From: Ipomoea triloba
Lineage: Eukaryota > Streptophyta > Magnoliopsida > Solanales > Convolvulaceae
Direction: 5' to 3'
Length of the DNA stretch: 64,000 nucleotides
Assembly: GCF_003576645.1 (NCBI RefSeq)
Contig: NC_044929.1
Location: forward strand, 23,195,206 to 23,259,205
Shown: in pieces, positions 1 to 11,979 of the stretch
Numbering within the stretch: position 1 is the stretch's first letter
Layout of the letters: each line of letters begins with the position of its first letter
The notes under the pieces: generated by a model
What the model was told of the DNA's origin: nothing
Seen by the model: the letters and a program-made list of their open reading frames with translations, nothing else
The model's database searches: none
Program-made: the position numbers and the translations under genes

Positions 1-2279
1 TGTTTCATGAGACAGTTGTCTGGATGAAATTAAAGAATGGAATTAACTGAGGTGGTCATGCATATATGCATGGTCGCTTTTCATTTTGGACTCATAATAT
101 ATGTGGCCGCACAGTGGGCCATTAACAGTGATGGACCGGGTACGTAGCAAGATCAAGAATATATTATGCCTTTTTACATACAACATTCGATATCTTTTCA
201 GATTTATTCAGATTTACAATAACAAAATCTGCAATCACTACTTAAAGGTACACTGGAACAATGTCTACTACTTGTGACTCTAGCAAACAAAGGATCACAA
301 TAAGGTAAACTAATCCAAATTGTCCATAATTGATTAGCAACTTAAATTAAAAAAGTCAATCGATAGTTTTCACAGCGAATTAAACTTAAAGCATGGTAGT
401 ACCAAATTAACTTTCTGATCAACTTAACAAGGATTGCCCCTAACATTTTATGTGATGTAGGTATAAGGGTCATTGCGTCCTCCCAGTGCTCAATTTAACA
501 ACCCATATACATCTAGAGTACTGAGTGAAAGTGAGAGAAACCTTTTTCTCTGCTCCGTGGATTCTGTAGTAGGGGACTCTTGATCGAGTATTTGAACGTC
601 ATCAATTAGGAAAATTATGGCGGAAGGTTAGTAAGCTTATTTTATTATCACGTAATTATGTGTTTATGTGCGCTTATAATCTCACCATTATAAAATTGTT
701 TCAATTTTTTCTTTTTTTAAATAGAGAGCAAAGTTTGACTTTTGACCCAACTAATCCAAGATCAGTTGATCAATTCTCTGACTTTACTGCTGTATTAATA
801 GTTAGTGTATAAGTATCAACATAACTATGCTAAACTGTTGTGTTAAGAATGTTTAATAATTAAATTAGACTAAAGTAATAATACTTTATGTTTTTGTTGC
901 TTTAGAACAAATAAACGTGTGCCTATGACAGGCCAGCCAATCTGTTGCCTCGCCATCGGAATACGAGAATAATGAAAGATTAATGCATGATAAGTACGTA
1001 GCCAATTTCTTAAGAGATTCTTCGAAACATTTTACGTAGGGTGACAACATAAGATTCGATGTGGGCTGGGGAAAAAGATTACGGATCGCAAAAAGCTTTC
1101 GGTGGTGCAGTGGCTTTTGATATATTCTGCGCCCACCATCTTGCGATCCAGTCTGATATTTTGTTCAAAGTTTAAATCTGTTGGGTTCTAGTAATACACG
1201 TGAAAATATTTTTATAGCAAGATAAAAATTTGTGTGAGACTGGTTTACACATTTTTGTTTATAATATAAAATTGGTCGGGTCAAAATGAAAATATAAAAA
1301 TAAAATGTTTGTTATTTATAAGAGGTATCAAATATAAAATAGCTAAAATAATAATATAATTATAGTCTCATTATTAATTGTTTATTTTATCATGAGCGAA
1401 ATCTGCAATCACTATCCGATGGTGCATATATACGAGGTGAATCTCACTCATATGTAATAGCTTGCAAATTACATAAGAAAAATAAATCGCACTAAGAAGA
1501 CCATGCATGCATAATGGTTCGGTCGAAAAGATATTGACAAGAATCAAACTCATAAATTTCTGGAACGAGTACCATATCCAACCCCACTTAACCACTTCTT
1601 TTTAGACGTTAATTAAAATTTTTAGTTAAGATAAAGCGCATGCAGTTGTGGGGATATGTTTTGAGTTGATTGCAACAAAAAGAGCCTAGCTACAAAGAGT
1701 TGGGTGTAGAGGAAATTATATGGGCCAGGGCCAAGTTGCATAGAAGAAAATTAGACATTTCTTGAGTGGGCTTTAATTGGGAAGTTAGCCACATGAGTTA
1801 TTACACAACATCAGAACATTACTCAAACCAAAGTTGAAAACTATGTTGCCTAAAAAAAGAACATAGGATTTTGTTTGCCTTGGGATCTTTATATTTCTCT
1901 AGTATTTTATACACCAAAGAAAATAGCTAGATTCTTTATCTACAATATTGTTAGAAACCATAATAGGATCGGAATAAAGTCTCAATAGTATCATCTAGAG
2001 ATCGAGGACCACGGGATCAGTTCAAATTTCATATGGTCCCAACCGGTTTAATTTTGATCTATATCGAACCAAGTGTATAGTACTGGCCAAGCCAATCCAG
2101 TCATCCTCTCTTAATTTGGAATTAGCTTTAATTTAAACCAACTTGCATCATGGCAGCCTCTAGTATCATCGATCTATATCAATATGCATGCATTGATAGA
2201 ATGGATTGTAGTTTGAGAGGGAATCCTTACACAAAATATTGTCTTAAGGAGTGGACCGAAAGGAATACTAAATACCAAT
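1..2279. other. AT-rich intergenic DNA, no gene seen
   Basis: I see no credible coding exon on either strand here. The open frames are short, AT-rich and have no recognisable motif. One short tRNA-like SINE remnant is visible near 1526-1598 and is listed separately. Confidence 0.6.
1526..1598 (-). repeat. tRNA-like SINE remnant, family 2
   Basis: The segment around the word gacaagaatcaaactc resembles segments at 13006-13078, 37550-37618 and (reversed) 39139-39172. Read on the minus strand these have a box-B-like word (close to GAGTTCAATTC) and weakly preserved box-A-like sequence. This pattern fits decayed tRNA-derived SINEs. No target-site duplication is visible. Confidence 0.35.
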
Positions 2280-2284
2280 GTCAC

Positions 2285-3738
2285 TCTCATAGATATTGGA
2301 CTCTCAATTGGAATTAAGCCCCACTTCCATTGTGACTCGAGTCAATAGAAGCAATTTATCAAACACGTGGCTGACGTTCACGTCTTCTTCCAACTCCCTT
2401 TTCACAAATTAAATCAAAGTTAGACTAGTGAGATGTGTGACTATGGTTACCCTCGCTCTTGTATGATCGTTGCTACAATCCAACAAGAGTCAACATAAAC
2501 AAATTGAACCACCAAGCTCACAACTAGAGCCATCATCATCAAGTCGTTATATACTAGCTCATAGTACAATTCAATCACATAGCATCAATCACAAAACATG
2601 ACTTAATCCAATTCTTAAATGAATCTAATTAAGCATATATGAATTGAAATGAAAGACATTTGCAAGAACAATGAATGCAAAGAAAGTAATAAGAAAGACT
2701 TAACTTTGATTAGGAACTATGCGAGATGAAATATAGAAATTGAGATTAGAGTTGATTACAAGCTAAGCTGAATTGATCTTCAAATCTTTAACAATGTGAA
2801 TTGATTACAAAAGAGAAATGTTTGGAGATGTTTTCTCTCCTAAGGTTAAGTGAAAAATCAAAAGTTATCTAAGAATAATCGTTCATGTCTATAAATACTT
2901 TCAAATTCGTGACAAGATAACCACCTTTTGCACAATTCTAGATACGGAGCCACAATCACCCTCTTGCCCAAGAGGTTGACTCACTTGACTATGACTACCA
3001 ATAATCAGCTACAACCTCTATCCATCTTGGCTATGGTCACAGCAAGGATGGTGACCAGGACCTACAACTCTACAAGACTACCTTGTAGATTCCTGGCATC
3101 TCGTTGCTCCTCGTGACTAGGATGAGCAATGGGAGACCAAGGAATCGACTGGGCTGGTAAGTCTCGATCATAGTCACGGTTGTCGTGACTATGACCAAGA
3201 CATCCTCCTTGGCTCCCGACTCGCTCCACGACCAGGAGGTTGATTGTGACAACAAAAAATCAGCTACGGCCAACTCTAGCCATCCTGGCCATGGTCACGA
3301 CTGGGATAGCGATCGAGACCTGCAAGGCTACCTTGTGGATTCTTGGCCGGGATGAGCAGCGGGAGCTTAAGACCCAAGCTAGGCTTGCAGGTCCCGATAA
3401 TAGTCACAATCGTGACGGTAACAAGGACCTCCTCCTTGGTTCCCGATTCGCTCCATGCTTTCCTTTATGCTTGCGTGCCTTCGTTTTGCGCCTTCTTGAC
3501 TCATTTTCTCTTGCAATTGGCCTCCTTTCTTGTTTATTCATGCCTTGATCCAATCTTCCTTGTATGCAATCACAAACACTTCAATTAGAAGCTATTTTAA
3601 CCACAATCACCTTAAGATCCATCCAAAGGTAGACTAAATGAAGCACACATAAAAACAAATTATGACTTATTAAGGATATTGGCAAAATCAAACTTGTAAT
3701 AACTTTCTTTTATGAGAATCATGCTCCACCACTCATCA
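2285..3738 (-). mobile_element. probable degraded solo LTR
   Basis: A roughly 1.45 kb block is flanked by the 5-bp direct repeat GTCAC (2280-2284 and 3739-3743) and ends in ATCA, like the other LTRs of this window. Its layout resembles them too: small AT-rich leader, a GC-rich block (about 2940-3480), then an AT-rich end. The expected TG at the left end reads TC, so the left border is uncertain. It carries two copies of a roughly 274-bp repeat. Reading frames inside it appear to be chance products of its GC-rich part. Confidence 0.45.
2945..3480. repeat. two diverged tandem copies of a ~274-bp unit
   Basis: A first copy starting near 2950 (aagaggttgac, later aatcagctacaacctc, then catcttggctatggtcac) matches a second copy starting near 3225 (caggaggttgat, aatcagctacggcc, catcctggccatggtcac). 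The offset is about 274 bp. Both copies also contain a tcctccttgg word followed by a cccgactcgctcca-like word. Confidence 0.6.
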
Positions 3739-4448
3739 GTCACCCCTTTCTGAACAACTTTGTACCTCTTGACTATCATTAATAGTTTTAAGAAATCATA
3801 TCTAATTAATTAATACAAATTACATGACGAGGCATATAATTAAAATACAAGAAATAATTTTGGTATGAATATAATATAAAATGGGATGTGCACGAATATA
3901 TTTATGATGTCGTTTATCAGTGTTTGGGTGGTGGAGCAATGGAATCATTAGAATTCCTTCTGACTTGGAAGATTCACAACCCACTTAGGTTAGGGAATCA
4001 AAGTGGTATAATTTATGACGAAATGGATCAACTTTATTAATTCTCATCTCTAGAAACTACTCTCTATAAGAATAATCATAGCCAGCGCATCCATGAAATG
4101 TACAACCACACATACTAAGCTACTACGGAGTATTTTTTTTTTTCTCCCCCGCACTAGTTCAGGTTTGACTTAATCTAAATTATCACGTTTGTAAAATTTG
4201 ACTCTAACTTATTTATGAGAGGTGAAAAAGTGTAACTTAAAACTATTTACCATGTCGCACTGTTTATAAGAGTTAAACTTTGGGATTTTATAATTACATT
4301 AACGATTAGTTAATCAATTAATTGTCACAAACTGTTATTTTACCTTCATCTTAAATTAACAATCTATATATGTATTATTCAATACACACACAATCTAAAA
4401 CTAGTGCTTAACATGATTCCGTCATATATATATATATATATATATATA

Positions 4449-5630
4449 GAGAAAATTGCCATTTTAGTCTACTGACTATTGAGGTCCTCTTAATTACAGT
4501 CCACGACTTTCAAAAGTGTTAATTGCATACCCTGACTATCCAATTTCTGTCAATTTTGGACACTCCGACCAAATTTCCGGCCAAATCTCACCGGAATATT
4601 TTAACCCTTAAAATAACGAGGGCATTTTAGTCATTTCACACCCTAGTTCTTCTTCTCCGGTGAGCTACCATTTTTTCCGGCGAGCAACCATTTTAACTAT
4701 TCGTTATCCATCTTCAAACAACAACAATGGCACATGGTGAGCGGCGTAATAATGAGACTTTTCTCTGGCGAAGTTGTCACCGGAACCGCCGTAAGTCCGT
4801 TATCCATTTTTTCCGGTCACGGCACTTTGGAAAAAGCAGAAGAAAGCCAGCAAAGACCACTGCCACGAAACACAGATGAGATCCCCGATTAATGGAGGAG
4901 TTTTTCACCCCCTATGAGGCAGCGGCGGTGCTGCTGCCATGATGCAAAGTTCCACTGTATCTGTATGATTGCTTGAGTAGTTTCCTGTATTGGGATTTCT
5001 TGTATCTATTGAATCAATTTGCTATTTTTCTTCTTTATGTACAGATTCAATCACCCTTGTTAGTTGACGTCGTCGTTCTCCATAGCAGCCGGCGACATCT
5101 TTGGAGCAGCAACCAGTGCCGAAGACATCTGCCATTGTTCAGATCCGCGACTGCGCACCCAAAGTCTGAGGAACAGCAAAGCCGGCGACATCTGCGTCGT
5201 TCAGATCTGCGACCATCAGCCAAAACTTGAGGAGCAGTAAAGCCGGCGACATTTGTGAGAAGAAAAAAACCATGGTTGCTTGGTCTGTTGCCGGCATTAG
5301 CGAGAAAAAAAAACCTAGGTTTGCGTCGTCGCTTGGCCGGAGAAGAGGAATAACAGATGGGTTCGCCGGAGAGTGCGAAGACAAATCCATGGCTGCCTGG
5401 TTCGCCGGAGAAGAAGCAGAAAACAAAATTTCGCCGGAGAAGAAAAACAATATGTGAAATACCTAAAATACCCTCATTATTTTAACTTTCGTCGGAATTT
5501 GGCCGGCAATTTGGTCGGAGTGTCCAAAATTGACAGAAATTGAATAGTTAGGGTATGCAATTAACACTTTTGAAAGTCGTGGACTACAATTAAAAGGACC
5601 CTAATAGTCAGTAGACTAAAATGGCAATTT

Positions 5631-5634
<4 letters not shown>
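4449..5634. mobile_element. Mutator-like element with ~190-bp terminal inverted repeats (non-autonomous)
   Basis: The left end begins gagaaaattgccatttt and the right end finishes aaaatggcaattttctc. The two ends remain inverted matches for about 185-190 bp (4449-4640 against 5448-5634), with scattered differences. Both sides are TA-dinucleotide tracts, so the target-site duplication (usually 9 bp in this family) cannot be delimited. The interior (about 4640-5450) is richer in GC and holds no transposase. Long inverted repeats fit a non-autonomous Mutator-like element. Internal reading frames up to 103 codons have no recognisable domain. Confidence 0.8.

Positions 5635-5680
<46 letters not shown>
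5635..5680. repeat. (AT)n microsatellite
   Basis: An uninterrupted AT tract abuts the right end of the Mutator-like element. A shorter AT tract (about 4426-4448) abuts its left end, which suggests insertion into a TA-rich target. Confidence 0.9.
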
Positions 5681-6862
5681 TTCATAAGAATCAATGTTGA
5701 CGGTATTTAGTACAAATCAAATAACACTTATACATGATTGTACTTATACAAAAGACACCAACAACGACAAAAAGTGTGTGTGCGCGTGTGTAGTATATAT
5801 ATACCTCTTGTCGTGATGCTTTCTTCAAAGAGCAAGTATTTTGGTTATATATATTATCAAGTGATTGAGAAAGAAAAAAAAAAGTGACTTTCAAATTACT
5901 ACCATACTTTTTTTCTTTTTTTTTTTTGACATGATGACATTGGAATAAATGAATAATAGGCAACTTAACGTGTCTTGAATGTACCATCATGAATCTAATA
6001 CCAAAGCTTTTAATTTTTACCTACAACTCAAAAAAATTTGCTTAGATCTATTTGGATGATTCGAGTAGTTAAATGTGTTTTATCTACATGAGACTCATGG
6101 GAGAAGGATAGATTGACCACGAAAGTGAAACATACTTTATAACTAGATTAGGATTAATACTCTGATAAATTGTCTAATTACGGATAGGCTTAATTTAAGC
6201 TAACAGAAGTCTAGGATACTTAAAGATTCCTTGATTTGTAATAGACAATAATAATTTTGGGAGCACATGAACATATTATAACTTAGTAATTAAAATATGA
6301 CACGTAATCAAGAATACAAAATATAGCATAAAAAGTGAAAATAAGTGTAATATATTACTCTTGCATGTGTAATAATATACTTATTAATCATTTTATCTTG
6401 TATACAATTGCATTCTAAAAATCTCATATTATTAATTAATATGAATATCACTACCTTTATTATTATTGTTACGCTGTTGTTATAATGAATGTTCAAGTTC
6501 CTACCATGCAATTACATTTGCATGGATTTATATCAAATTAAATAATATCTCAAAGAGAATTAAATAAAGACAAGAATTTGCATTGAAATTATATATATGC
6601 ACTATTGAAACATGACTAGCCATTTTTATAAAATATGCATGGCAACGTAACTTTTGTCAACGAAACTCGTCACACATAGACGATTGATTTCGAGACTTTT
6701 AATATACGATACACACGTACAATTAACAAGACACTTGGTTGTGCTGCCCGGCCAGCCTCTAGCTAGCTACTTGACAAGACAAATGTTACTTTAGGTATGA
6801 CTATATTGTATTTGATCGGGTTTATGGTGAATCATAGGTAGGTAGATAGGCGGTGATTATTG
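5681..6862. other. intergenic and likely 3' flank of the glutaredoxin gene
   Basis: AT-rich sequence with no coding evidence. The part nearest 6862 is expected to hold the 3' UTR of the minus-strand glutaredoxin gene. Confidence 0.5.
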
Positions 6863-7171
6863 CTAGAACCAGATGGCTTTAGCATTAATGAGCATTTGTT
6901 TGAGAGAGCCATTGATCTGAAGAGAAAGCACGTCCCTGGCGGAGCCCACAAACTGTCCGCCGATAAACACCGCCGGGACGGCGGGGTTGCAGCCCATGCT
7001 CCGCAATGCCCACTCCATTTCCCGGCCTCTTCCGTCGTGATCGAGCTCGTGCACCGCCGGGCTGGCCCCCAGCTCGTAGAACAGCGCCTTGATGCTGTGG
7101 CACATGCAGCACGAGCTCTTGGTGAAGATCACCGCAGCCTTCTTTGACGCCAGATCTCTAACCCTATCCAT
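6863..7171 (-). CDS. CC-type (class III, ROXY-like) glutaredoxin, CCMC active site
   Basis: This single-exon gene encodes 102 aa from the ATG at 7171. The frame stays open six bases further upstream, but only to a TTG. The protein is a complete glutaredoxin fold. CCMC at residues 21-24 is the plant-specific CC-type active site, followed by the AVPAVFIGG segment that corresponds to the glutathione-binding loop. In this family the proteins act with glutathione in nucleus and cytosol and commonly bind TGA bZIP factors in development, nitrate or stress signalling. The C-terminus reads AKAIWF. It therefore departs from the ALWL motif that many family members use for co-repressor and TGA contacts. 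A TATA box lies about 120 bp upstream. A paralogue of identical length lies at 15109 on the other strand. The family call is firm; the exact orthologue is not determined. Confidence 0.95.
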   Translation of the reverse strand: MDRVRDLASKKAAVIFTKSSCCMCHSIKALFYELGASPAVHELDHDGRGREMEWALRSMGCNPAVPAVFIGGQFVGSARDVLSLQINGSLKQMLINAKAIWF

Positions 7172-7285
7172 TATCAACGGCCGAGATGGATCGATCGGAG
7201 TGAGTTCGGAGCTAGCTAGGTAAGCTCTCTGTGTGTATGATGTGTGTACAACGTTGTTGGTGGTTTTTGGAGGTTTCGTACGTTG

Positions 7286-7296
7286 TTATTTATAGG
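7286..7296 (-). promoter_or_regulatory. TATA box of the glutaredoxin gene
   Basis: On the minus strand the word ctataaataac lies about 120 bp upstream of the ATG at 7171. This is a suitable distance for a plant TATA box with a 5' UTR of about 80-90 nt. Confidence 0.65.
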
Positions 7297-7631
7297 GAGG
7301 ATGGTAGATATGGATTACGTTGTTTAATTTATCCAAAAGGTTGATCTGAGTTGAATGAAGACTTTGATAATGGCATATATGGTATGCCGGTAATAATACA
7401 GGGTTGAACAGGAAAAAGTTGATTAAAAAAGATAGTTTCTTGTCTGGTGGATAAGTGTTTTTTTTTTTTTTTTTTTTTAAATAATAATGTTGACCCTTTA
7501 TGCTTGCTACCAAAATTCGTTATTCTAGTTGACGCCTACCGTCGCCCATGTCGATAACAACGAACTCCTCTCTTCAACGTTGTCCGTAACCCATAAAAAT
7601 ATCTCAAATGCCCTTAACCCCCGACATAACT

Positions 7632-8126
7632 TGTTGGTGCAAATATTCGGGTGAGTTAAATCTCCATAACATTGATACTAGTGATGGAGATATGGGTTAG
7701 GGGCTAGATTTACTGGACTTGCTATTGGGCTTGGTTTGACAGTACAAGTCAGGGGAGGTAACAGGTCAAGGAAGGAATGGTGAGCCGGTGAGTGCGCGCC
7801 CTCCCGCGCCACTGGCCTTCGTGGGTTGGTGCGTGCCTCGCGCCCCTGGCGCGCACCAAGCGCCTTGCCCGCGGCCCCGTTTCTGGAGTGGAGCGTGTGA
7901 TGTGATGTGGCGTGACATGATGCGTGGACGTGGGATACGTGAAGAATAGGGAGAGTGGATCAAGAGTTGTACATCTGGACGGTGTAGCGGTAGAGGCTAG
8001 TGATGTAAATAGGAGTGTGTTGCCTCTCTGTAAGGCATCACTCTCTGAGCGCTAGAGGCACTCTGGTCTAGTGATCCATGACCTTAACTAACCCTTAATC
8101 CATACATCAAAATTCGATTCCTAACA
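7632..8126 (+). mobile_element. probable solo Copia-type LTR
   Basis: A 495-bp block starts TGTTGG and ends CTAACA, the imperfect inverted ends typical of Copia LTRs. It contains a TATA-like word (gtaaatagg, near 8005) followed by a CT-rich leader, as in plus-strand LTR promoters. The flanks ataac (7626-7630) and atagc (8127-8131) are only a near match for a target-site duplication. The interior near 7780-7890 is unusually GC-rich for the region. No second LTR or coding interior is seen. Confidence 0.55.
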
Positions 8127-10399
8127 ATAGCATTATTATCTTTATTCTCCTATTTGGGATTATAGCTTTTATTATTTGGGTTGTCATTTTGGGTTGATTT
8201 CTCATACTTTGTACGTACCCTTCTAGACTTACTAGCGCCCCGAGCAATAACATCACTACTTTCCTATCCTCGTTCTGTACCTTTTTACCCAGTTTATGGT
8301 AGACCCGGACCTAACAAAATCATCACTTAATTTGTAGTTGCATGACACTAGTTTGGCAAACTCTTGTTTTTTGATTCATTAACGCATATATCATGATTTA
8401 CTTATTCTATAAAGGACCAAGACAAAATAGAGAACGGACCCCATATTAAAATTCAACCGTTCTAAAAATATCTCAAATGATATCGTGTCGATGCGACTGA
8501 AACCTTAGATATGTATTACATGCAACTAGAGACAAAAGAGATAGGTTTGAACCTATTCCTATGTGGAAAGAAGTATAAATTACCACCAAGTCATACCCCA
8601 AATAATCCAACATGTGTCAGTTAGTACATGTAATGAGGAATGGACGATATGGTCGGGTTATTCAACCTCGGTCCGCTCCAAACCTATTATACGATGTACC
8701 AGAGTTCATATTGCACTATGAAACCTGATATAAAAATTTTATATCTTATATCCTGTATATATTTACAGTTAATAGTTTTTGTATATGTAAACAAATAACT
8801 TAATAATTGCTGACACATAATATGATAACTACATGTACAGAAAATATCCACTATAAGTACAGAATGTGTCAATTACATATACAGAATCTGAAAATTATTT
8901 TTAAATCAAGATTTACAATGTATGGTAGATCCTAGTCCATGGTATAATTTGCGGCTCCAAACTTATTGTGTAAGGAGAAGTATAAATTATCATATCACTA
9001 AATTATATTGGATATGCGTCAACAATACAAATTAAAATTAATTTATTAAAAATAGATAAGGAATTAATATTCTACCTAAAGTTACGTTGGTCAACTGTTT
9101 CCAAAAAATCAGAAAAATAAAACTACTTTCCGACCAGAGGAATCGATCTGTAAATGAAACAAAGTTAGTTCTTCAAAGGCATATATTCTTCTAATTTATT
9201 TTATTTTTTTAATAATAATCGCCCATGGGTAGCTAATTGTGTTCTATAATTTTTAGGGTTTTATATAAATACTGATAAAAATTAAAGTAGAGGGCGGTGT
9301 GGGGTATTATTCTCCCGTGTCAACTTGTGAATTAACGGAATAAATGGTCGGTGTTCCAGTCGTGATTTTACTGTGCATGTGAAACTACGTGCTGCATGGT
9401 CGATTAAAGGACAGTCCATTTCTTCATACATATATGCTAATCATTGTCATTAGTGGAGTATATTTTATTAATTAATATATGATTAACAACTCGAATATTT
9501 ACTCCATATTCGATTAGTAGTTATTTTGCATTGGTGATTTGAGCATCCTTGAAATATAAAAATCTTACTAACCGGGTGTATGATAATCGAGATAATATTT
9601 TTTCATCATTAAGAGGGAACGATTTGAAGATCGTGTTCAATTGGTCTTTTATAATCTTATTCTTCGGTCTGGAGATGCCTAAGCAATTCTCCCGAATGAT
9701 ATCTTTTGACGTGTCTCAGAGGTTCGTTAAAGTTGCTCTAATATTGGTTGTGACTCGTTTCTTGGTAGATCGAGATAATATAGTCATATGTTGAAAATAT
9801 ATCAACTAAGTTAGTCTGATAGTTAGCTCGACAACTACAAAATTATTTCAAGTTTAAGTCTTAATGGGTTATAATGATGAGAATATGATCCTCTCTCAAA
9901 AAGTTTGCAATATTTATAAATTAAAACTAACATTATTTTTTTATTTGTTTCTGAGTGACCCTCAACCATTGATATATATATATAATGACAATAGAGTACT
10001 CTGTAAATGACTGATCTCAGCCATCATCCATCACAATTCATCAGTGGTTGAGGATTTTAGTAAAAAAAAAAAAAAAAACAGAGGTCAATTTTATAATTAT
10101 TAAAAAAAAGTTAAGAGCGGGGTTCATTTAATAATTGTTGTAAATTTAAAAGTTTAATAATAGTAAGATTATAGCCTTTTTTTTTTTAGTAAATTCACGG
10201 AGGGTGTGTATGTGTTCACACTTTTTAGAATGGGATGATTCTCTCCCGTTAGAGAAATCTAAAATATTAATCTCAAGCATTCAATTGTTATAGGTTTCCA
10301 CTTTCCGTTAGAAATAGTTATATTATTGGTTTGGAGATTTATTCAGTGATTAGGTTTCAACTTTCCGTGGTGCATGCATGGTTTCTTAGGTCGGTCGTT
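8127..10399. other. AT-rich intergenic DNA, nothing recognised
   Basis: Reading frames here are short (81 codons at most), AT-biased and without motifs. No RNA gene or clear transposon ends were found. Confidence 0.5.
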
Positions 10400-10855
10400 C
10401 AAGAATATATACTTGGCTGATTGATGTGAAGAGAATACGAGTTTATTCAATGAAAACTGTTACTTGTATATTTTTGTGTAAAGTATTTTACTATTTAATG
10501 TAGTTCAACTATAATTGGTTTTATTGAATGTCTATGAAATAAAGATCAAGAATCAAAGATCTTGCTTGCTTGAAATGCATGTATCCAAAATAGATATGAA
10601 GATTTGGATTTGAAAATGGAGATAGAGGGTGTGCACGGTGCGGTGCGTATGATAACAATAGTTGTGAAAATGATATTATTATTGATTAATTCATGATGAT
10701 ATAAAGTACATGATGAGGAGATGTATTTATAAGAATATAAATTAAAAAGTTTTAGTTATGATAAAAATGATAAATGATAATAATATTTCTAATAATATAG
10801 GAAGATGGGGAATGAGTTCTAGTGTGTCGAGAATAAAGAGTCTTAATACATACAC
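10400..10855 (-). mobile_element. probable 3' LTR of a decayed Copia element
   Basis: Immediately downstream, in minus-strand sense, of the Copia RNase H tail there is a purine-rich word (ctcgaggggtg). A block follows that contains a TATA-like word (ttataaatac, near 10728 on the minus strand). This is the expected position of polypurine tract and 3' LTR. The distal border is not defined. Confidence 0.4.
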
Positions 10856-10864
10856 CCCTCGAGC

Positions 10865-11000
10865 TTAAGATTCTCTAGAGACAACATTGAGTTTGTCCCT
10901 TAGATCATTTAGCCTTGCTATGAATAGTAATTTGGTTAAGATGTCTGCCAATTGGTCTTTTGTAGAGATGTAGTTCCTTATAATTCCTTTGATGCTACTT
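10865..11000 (-). pseudogene. Copia RNase H C-terminal remnant
   Basis: Translated on the minus strand, about 43 codons ending at the stop 10867-10865 read as the conserved end of Copia polyproteins. The hallmark TKDQLADILTK is visible, followed by a short arginine- and leucine-rich tail ending VVSRES. Just upstream the frame shifts near 10990, where another frame continues with a VRDKVAS-like word. The rest of the polyprotein is absent, so this is a dead fragment. Confidence 0.75.
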
Positions 11001-11342
11001 TGTCACGAACAAAATGAAAAATCCTAACGAACCAAATTTTCGGCCATAGAATCGCTACAACGCAACACTCATTCGGAGCGCAGCTACAACAGAACATTCA
11101 TCTGAAGCCTTAATAAATGAAGTCGGACATAGAAACGTGTCTTCAACATATTTACTGAGATTAGACCATGAATAAATGGAATAAGTTGAGTCCCCTTCCA
11201 TAGCAAATAGTCAAATAGTTTGACGAAATATGCTTAGGGGAGATAAAGTGATGTGTTGTTTGTAGATTTTATCGGGGTTGTGGTTGGATGGACAATTTCG
11301 AAGATGATTCGAGAAAATGAGGTGGTGTCACTGACCTGCAAC

Positions 11343-11612
11343 GTCATGGATGTAATATGGTAAAATTAAAAGAATAAGACTAAATGTGACAATGCCATAA
11401 TAGTCGAAGACTAAAAATGGAAGTTGCTCGAAGTCATGGATGTAATATGGCAAAATTAAAAGAATAGGACTAAATGTAGCAATGCTACAATAGTCGAAGA
11501 CTAAAAGTGGGAGTTGTTCAAAGTCAAGAATGTAATATGACAAAATTAAAACAATATGACTAAATGTGTCAATGCCACAATAATCGATGACTAGGAATTT
11601 GCTCTTCTAAAA
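11343..11612. repeat. 90-bp tandem repeat, about three copies
   Basis: Copies begin at 11343, 11433 and 11523 with gtcatggatgtaatatgg (third copy gtcaagaatgtaatatga). Each continues with a caaaattaaaa word, a gactaaatgt word and a cgaagactaa-like word. The period is exactly 90 bp between the first three starts. Divergence between copies is low to moderate. Confidence 0.85.
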
Positions 11613-11979
11613 AATTATGTAGGAAGAAAAACATTTTTCTTTCATGTGATTGATCTGCAGTCAAAAGGCATCATATGGGCCGAACAGAAGAATTGGGCCG
11701 TGTATATGTTATGGGAACAAGAAGCTTCCTTTTAAAAGGGCATTAGAGGCCCTAAATGTTATGGGCCGAATGCCCCCACAGTATCGGCCCATTTGTTTCT
11801 CCATCATTCCATGCATCATTCAACATAGGTTTTTTTTTTTTTTTTTTTTTTGGAGATTTTCTCTCAAATTCCACTCTCCTAAAACCATTCTCTCAATAAA
11901 ACAATATTTTGGGTTTTTTACTCTTCTCTCAACAATATAATTAATAGTTCTTCACCTTTTTTTTTTTTTTTAATCTTTC

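Noticed and set aside
4973..5457. Frames inside the Mutator-like element as captured genes
   Set aside because: No recognisable domain, low-complexity and charged; left only as a possibility in the findings.
9549..9794. 81-codon plus-strand frame as a small gene
   Set aside because: AT-rich composition, no motif, no promoter signal, and no splice context.
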